A stretch of DNA of 7,876 bases, taken from positions 1 to 7,876 of the forward strand of contig JAIFLB010000151.1 of the NCBI GenBank assembly GCA_020049245.1. The letters are read 5' to 3'. Shown piece after piece: positions 5,055-7,876 of the stretch (position 1 is the first letter of the stretch; the number at the start of each line of letters is the position of its first letter). This stretch comes from Betaproteobacteria bacterium. GTDB taxonomy: Bacteria; Pseudomonadota; Gammaproteobacteria; Burkholderiales; Thiobacillaceae. A model generated the notes under the pieces. That model did not search any database, had not been told where the DNA came from, and saw only the letters and a program-made list of their open reading frames with translations. A program made the position numbers and the translations under genes.

Positions 5055-6328
5055 GCGCGTCACTCGAAAAAGGCATCCGTGTCCTCAAGGAAGTCATTGA
5101 TGCTCCCATGGCCAGCTATTTCAGTAGCTGCGTGCACTGCGGCCTGTGCGCCGAAGCGTGTCTGTTCTATACGGAAACGGGTGATCCGAAATACACCCCG
5201 ATCCACAAGCTGGAGCCGTTGCGTCGTCTTTACGAGCAGGAATATACGTTGCTCGGCAGGCTCGGCAAGTTGGTTGGCCTGTCCAAACCAGTGACCGATG
5301 ACGAACTGGAAGAGTGGAAGGAACTGGTCTACAACTCCTGCACGCTGTGCGGCCGGTGTTCAGCGGTCTGCCCGGTGGGTAACGACATTGTTTATATGGT
5401 GCGCAAGTTCCGCGAGGGTATGTCTGCCTCCGGCCATGCACCGGAAGGCATCATCGGCGCAGTTAATCGTACCGTCACCATTGGCAGCCCGATGGGCGTC
5501 AAACTGCCGGCGGTAAAAGCGCAGATGAAGCACGTCGAGGAGGATTACGGCTTACCGATTCCCCTCGATGCAGAAGGCGCCGAGTACATGGTCATGCTGT
5601 CGTCGATGGAAATCATCAACTTCCCCGAGTACCTGGCTGCCATCGCGAAGATCATGCATCAGGCCGGCAAGACCTGGACACTGTGCTCGACCGCGTTTGA
5701 AGCGACCAATGCCGGCATGCAGATTGGTAATTCCGACCTGGCCAAATTGCTGGTCATGCGTATTGTCGATGGGGCTGAAAAGCTCAAGGTCAAGACCGTG
5801 ATCAGCCCGGAATGCGGCCACGCTTATTCGGCTTTGCGCTGGGAAGGCGCCAACCTGATCGGCCGGCCGTTTACCTTCAAGGTACAACACATCATCGAAG
5901 TGCTGGGTGAGTTCCAGGAGTTAGGTCTGCTGAAGACCGAGGGTTTCGAGACCGACAAGTTGACCTTCCACGACCCGTGTCAGTTGGCAAGACGTGGTGG
6001 TGTCATCAAGCAGCAACGCAACTTGATGAACATGATCGCCAAGGATTTTGTTGAAATGCCGGATGCCGGATACATGAACTGGTGTTGCGGTGGCGGCGGC
6101 GGCGCGTCAGCGATCGAAGAGGGCGAAGAACTCCGGATGGAAGCCTTCAAGAAGAAAAAATCCCAATTGGATGCGGTCAAGCCGGATCGTCTGGTCACTG
6201 CCTGCGCCAATTGCCGGATCGTTCTGGAAGAAGGCCTGGAGCATTACCAGATGGATATTCCCGTGCTCGGCCTGACCGAATTGATCGCCGAACATATTCC
6301 GGATCAAACTTCAGCAAAAGGAGCTTGA
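5051..6328 (+). CDS. isp2: Isp2, HdrD/DsrK-like iron-sulfur protein
   Basis: A 425-aa cytoplasmic protein partner of Isp1. The N-terminal part holds two [4Fe-4S] motifs, C27-C30-C33-C37 (CVHCGLCAEAC) and C97-C100-C103-C107 (CTLCGRCSAVCPVG). The C-terminal half has two CCG-type domains. The second is complete, with C310 (FHDPC), C345-C346 (WCCGGGGG) and C385/C388 (CANC), the ligands of the noncubane [4Fe-4S] cluster of heterodisulfide reductases. The first is reduced, with C212 and C255 in PECGHA, as is usual in HdrD/DsrK. By analogy with HdrDE and DsrMK, Isp1-Isp2 forms a membrane module that exchanges electrons with thiol/disulfide, sulfur or quinone partners; the physiological partner is not settled. 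No signal peptide is seen. A good ribosome site (AAAGGAG) lies about eight bases before the start, inside isp1. Confidence 0.95.
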   Translation: MSASLEKGIRVLKEVIDAPMASYFSSCVHCGLCAEACLFYTETGDPKYTPIHKLEPLRRLYEQEYTLLGRLGKLVGLSKPVTDDELEEWKELVYNSCTLCGRCSAVCPVGNDIVYMVRKFREGMSASGHAPEGIIGAVNRTVTIGSPMGVKLPAVKAQMKHVEEDYGLPIPLDAEGAEYMVMLSSMEIINFPEYLAAIAKIMHQAGKTWTLCSTAFEATNAGMQIGNSDLAKLLVMRIVDGAEKLKVKTVISPECGHAYSALRWEGANLIGRPFTFKVQHIIEVLGEFQELGLLKTEGFETDKLTFHDPCQLARRGGVIKQQRNLMNMIAKDFVEMPDAGYMNWCCGGGGGASAIEEGEELRMEAFKKKKSQLDAVKPDRLVTACANCRIVLEEGLEHYQMDIPVLGLTELIAEHIPDQTSAKGA

Positions 6329-6332
6329 AACC

Positions 6333-6779
6333 ATGGCCATCAACAATGACAAAGCGTTCAAGAGTGCCCTGGCCGGACTTTCCGCCAGCCAGCAGCGACA
6401 AGTTGCGGCTCGCTTCGTGCAACGTGTGTTTCCGCTTTCCGGGGATGTGCGTGTGAAAGCTGCGCTGGATGTCGCCGCCCGACCTGACATTACCGATGCC
6501 GAGTTGACGGTTGTATCGCAGGCCGCCAACAGCGCACGGGTGGAAAGCTTTACCCAGTGCGGCAGGGAAACCGACTGGACTGCCCAGGGCGGACACTTCG
6601 TCGCCAAGGCCGCCGTGGCTTGCGTCAAAGCTGCCGAGCCGGGTGACAATCTGGCCTGGGAGGCGGCGATGCAGGCGCGCATGGCGCGTACTTGTGAGAC
6701 CGTCGCGACCGGTGAAGGTACCGAAAACCCTGAAGCCGAGGAGCAATATCGCATCCTCGAAGCTTTCCTGAATCAGTAA
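6333..6779 (+). CDS. Unrecognised 148-aa protein between isp2 and hynL
   Basis: I do not recognise this family. The gene is clearly real: an AAAAGGAG ribosome site (6316-6323, inside the isp2 end) precedes the ATG at 6333, and it fills the gap between isp2 (4 bp) and hynL (16 bp). The protein appears fully helical and soluble, Ala-rich, with no signal peptide or membrane segment. A basic N-terminal part (LSASQQRQVAARFVQRVFPL) is followed by a middle helix pair (AALDVAARPDITDAELTVVSQAA), the stretch TDWTAQGGHFVAKAAVAC and an acidic tail (EGTENPEAEEQYRILEAFLNQ). Three cysteines (76, 97, 121) and His88 are not arranged as a known cluster motif. Lacking an export signal, it most likely works in the cytoplasm, for example as an assembly chaperone for HynL or a partner of Isp2. 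That is an inference from position only. Confidence 0.85.
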   Translation: MAINNDKAFKSALAGLSASQQRQVAARFVQRVFPLSGDVRVKAALDVAARPDITDAELTVVSQAANSARVESFTQCGRETDWTAQGGHFVAKAAVACVKAAEPGDNLAWEAAMQARMARTCETVATGEGTENPEAEEQYRILEAFLNQ

Positions 6780-6795
6780 GCCAAGGACAAAGACC

Positions 6796-7876
6796 ATGAG
6801 CACAGCACAACGCATCGTCGTTGATCCCATTACGCGTATCGAGGGTCACCTGCGCATCGAAGCTGAAACCGATGCCAGCGGCAAAATCACCAGCGCTTAT
6901 TCCGCCGGCACCATGGTGCGCGGTATCGAAATCATTCTGAAAGGCCGCGATCCGCGTGACGCCTGGGCCTTTGCGCAACGCATCTGTGGTGTCTGCACCC
7001 TGGTGCATGGCTTGGCTTCAGTGCGCTCGGTGGAGGATGCGCTGCATCGCGCGATTCCCACGTATTCCATTCCGCAGAACGCCGAGTTGATCCGTAATCT
7101 GATGGTCGCCGCGCAGTACGTGCATGACCACGTCATGCACTTCTACCATCTGCATGCACTCGACTGGGTCGACGTGGTTTCTGCGCTGAAGGCGGATCCG
7201 AAAGCAACTTCGGCATTGGCACAGAGTATTTCCAGTTATCCCAAGTCATCGCCGGGTTACTTTGCCGATGTTCAGAAAAAGGTGCAGACCTTTGTCGAGC
7301 AAGGTCAGTTGGGCATTTTTTCGAATGCGTATTGGGGCCATCCGGCCTACAAACTGCCGCCGGAAGCCAACCTGATGGCGGTCGCACATTATCTGGAAGC
7401 GCTGGCCTGGCAACGCGATGTGGTGAAACTGCATGCCATCTTCGGCGGCAAGAATCCGCACCCCAACTTTGTCGTCGGCGGCGTGCCCTCGGCGATTTCC
7501 GTGCATACCGCGGTCGAGAACAAGGTTGGCGGACAGTCTGGTACCGCAGTCAATATGGTCGGCCTGCAAACCGTGCAGAACGTCATCAAGCAGATGCGCG
7601 ATTTCGTCGATCAGGTTTATGTCCCGGATACGCTTGCCATCGCCTCGTTCTACAAGGACTGGGGTGCGATTGGCGATACCGGCGGTAATTTCCTGTCGTT
7701 CGGCGACCTGCCTTCGAAGAGCTTCTGGGACACCGATTCGTACATGATTCCGCGTGGCGTCATCCTGAACAAGGATCTGTCCACGATCCATCCGATTGAT
7801 CTGGATGCCGACAACGAGATTCAGGAATTCATCAATCACTCCTGGTACAAATACAGCCAGGGCGACAATCAAGGTC
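6796..7876 (+). CDS. hynL: [NiFe]-hydrogenase large subunit, Isp-type (3' end outside window)
   Basis: The frame runs from the ATG at 6796 (AAGGA eight bases ahead) to the window edge, giving 360 codons of a protein usually near 570-600 residues. The subunit carries the NiFe active site that splits or forms H2. The N-terminus VVDPITRIEGHLRIE contains Glu16, the conserved proton-transfer glutamate. The L1 motif RICGVCTLVH supplies nickel/iron ligands Cys64 and Cys67, with His71 after them. GVPSAISVH and TGGNFLSFGDLP are further family blocks. The second cysteine pair (DPCxxC) and the C-terminal peptide removed by HynD lie beyond the window. It has no signal peptide and would travel with HynS through Tat. 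Separation from hynS by isp1, isp2 and the 148-aa gene is the hallmark order of Isp-type operons, unlike the adjacent small-large pairs of most group 1 enzymes. Confidence 0.97.
   Translation, partial: MSTAQRIVVDPITRIEGHLRIEAETDASGKITSAYSAGTMVRGIEIILKGRDPRDAWAFAQRICGVCTLVHGLASVRSVEDALHRAIPTYSIPQNAELIRNLMVAAQYVHDHVMHFYHLHALDWVDVVSALKADPKATSALAQSISSYPKSSPGYFADVQKKVQTFVEQGQLGIFSNAYWGHPAYKLPPEANLMAVAHYLEALAWQRDVVKLHAIFGGKNPHPNFVVGGVPSAISVHTAVENKVGGQSGTAVNMVGLQTVQNVIKQMRDFVDQVYVPDTLAIASFYKDWGAIGDTGGNFLSFGDLPSKSFWDTDSYMIPRGVILNKDLSTIHPIDLDADNEIQEFINHSWYKYSQGDNQG

Noticed and set aside
6195..6830. 211-codon minus-strand open frame
   Set aside because: It spans the ends of isp2, the 148-aa gene and the hynL start on the opposite strand. 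The 148-aa gene on the plus strand has the better ribosome site and fits the operon.
7246..7872. 208-codon minus-strand open frame
   Set aside because: Antisense shadow of hynL, which has clear family motifs in the plus-strand frame.
1..7876. CRISPR arrays, tRNA/rRNA genes, insertion sequences
   Set aside because: No direct-repeat arrays, no tRNA-like cloverleaf or rRNA segments, and no transposase motifs or terminal repeats were seen.

Overview
The window (about 58% GC by eye, dense gene packing) looks like the chromosome of a proteobacterium, most likely a betaproteobacterium. This rests on the style of the HD-GYP, YbbN-like and hydrogenase proteins and is an inference, not a phylogenetic result.

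Left part (1-1929): a minus-strand pair encodes a YbbN/CnoX-like thioredoxin-fold protein (cut by the window start) and, upstream of it, an HD-GYP protein whose HD dyad is lost while the GYP motif is intact. A small acidic helical protein of unknown function is read divergently from it (1642-1929). These genes have no evident link to hydrogenase.

Right part (1969-7876): most of a [NiFe]-hydrogenase locus of the Isp type (HydDB group 1e-like). A small HypC/HupF-type chaperone is on the minus strand. A 154-bp AT-rich divergent region follows, then a plus-strand run: HynD-type maturation endopeptidase, a short HupH/HyaF-type protein, HynS (Tat-exported small subunit), Isp1 (membrane cytochrome b-like), Isp2 (HdrD/DsrK-like iron-sulfur protein), an unrecognised 148-aa protein, and HynL (large subunit, cut by the window end). 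The plus-strand genes are tightly packed with several overlaps and very probably form one operon.

Working model: HynL receives its NiFe(CN)2CO centre with the help of HypC and is trimmed by HynD. The HupH-like protein assists the small subunit. The HynSL dimer is exported by Tat and anchored by the HynS C-terminal helix. Electrons pass through three HynS clusters to Isp1 haem and on to cytoplasmic Isp2, whose HdrD-type site suggests exchange with a thiol/disulfide or sulfur-linked partner, or with quinone. The least explained item is the 148-aa gene inserted between isp2 and hynL. The HypC-like protein is also unusual in lacking the conserved histidine of canonical HypC.
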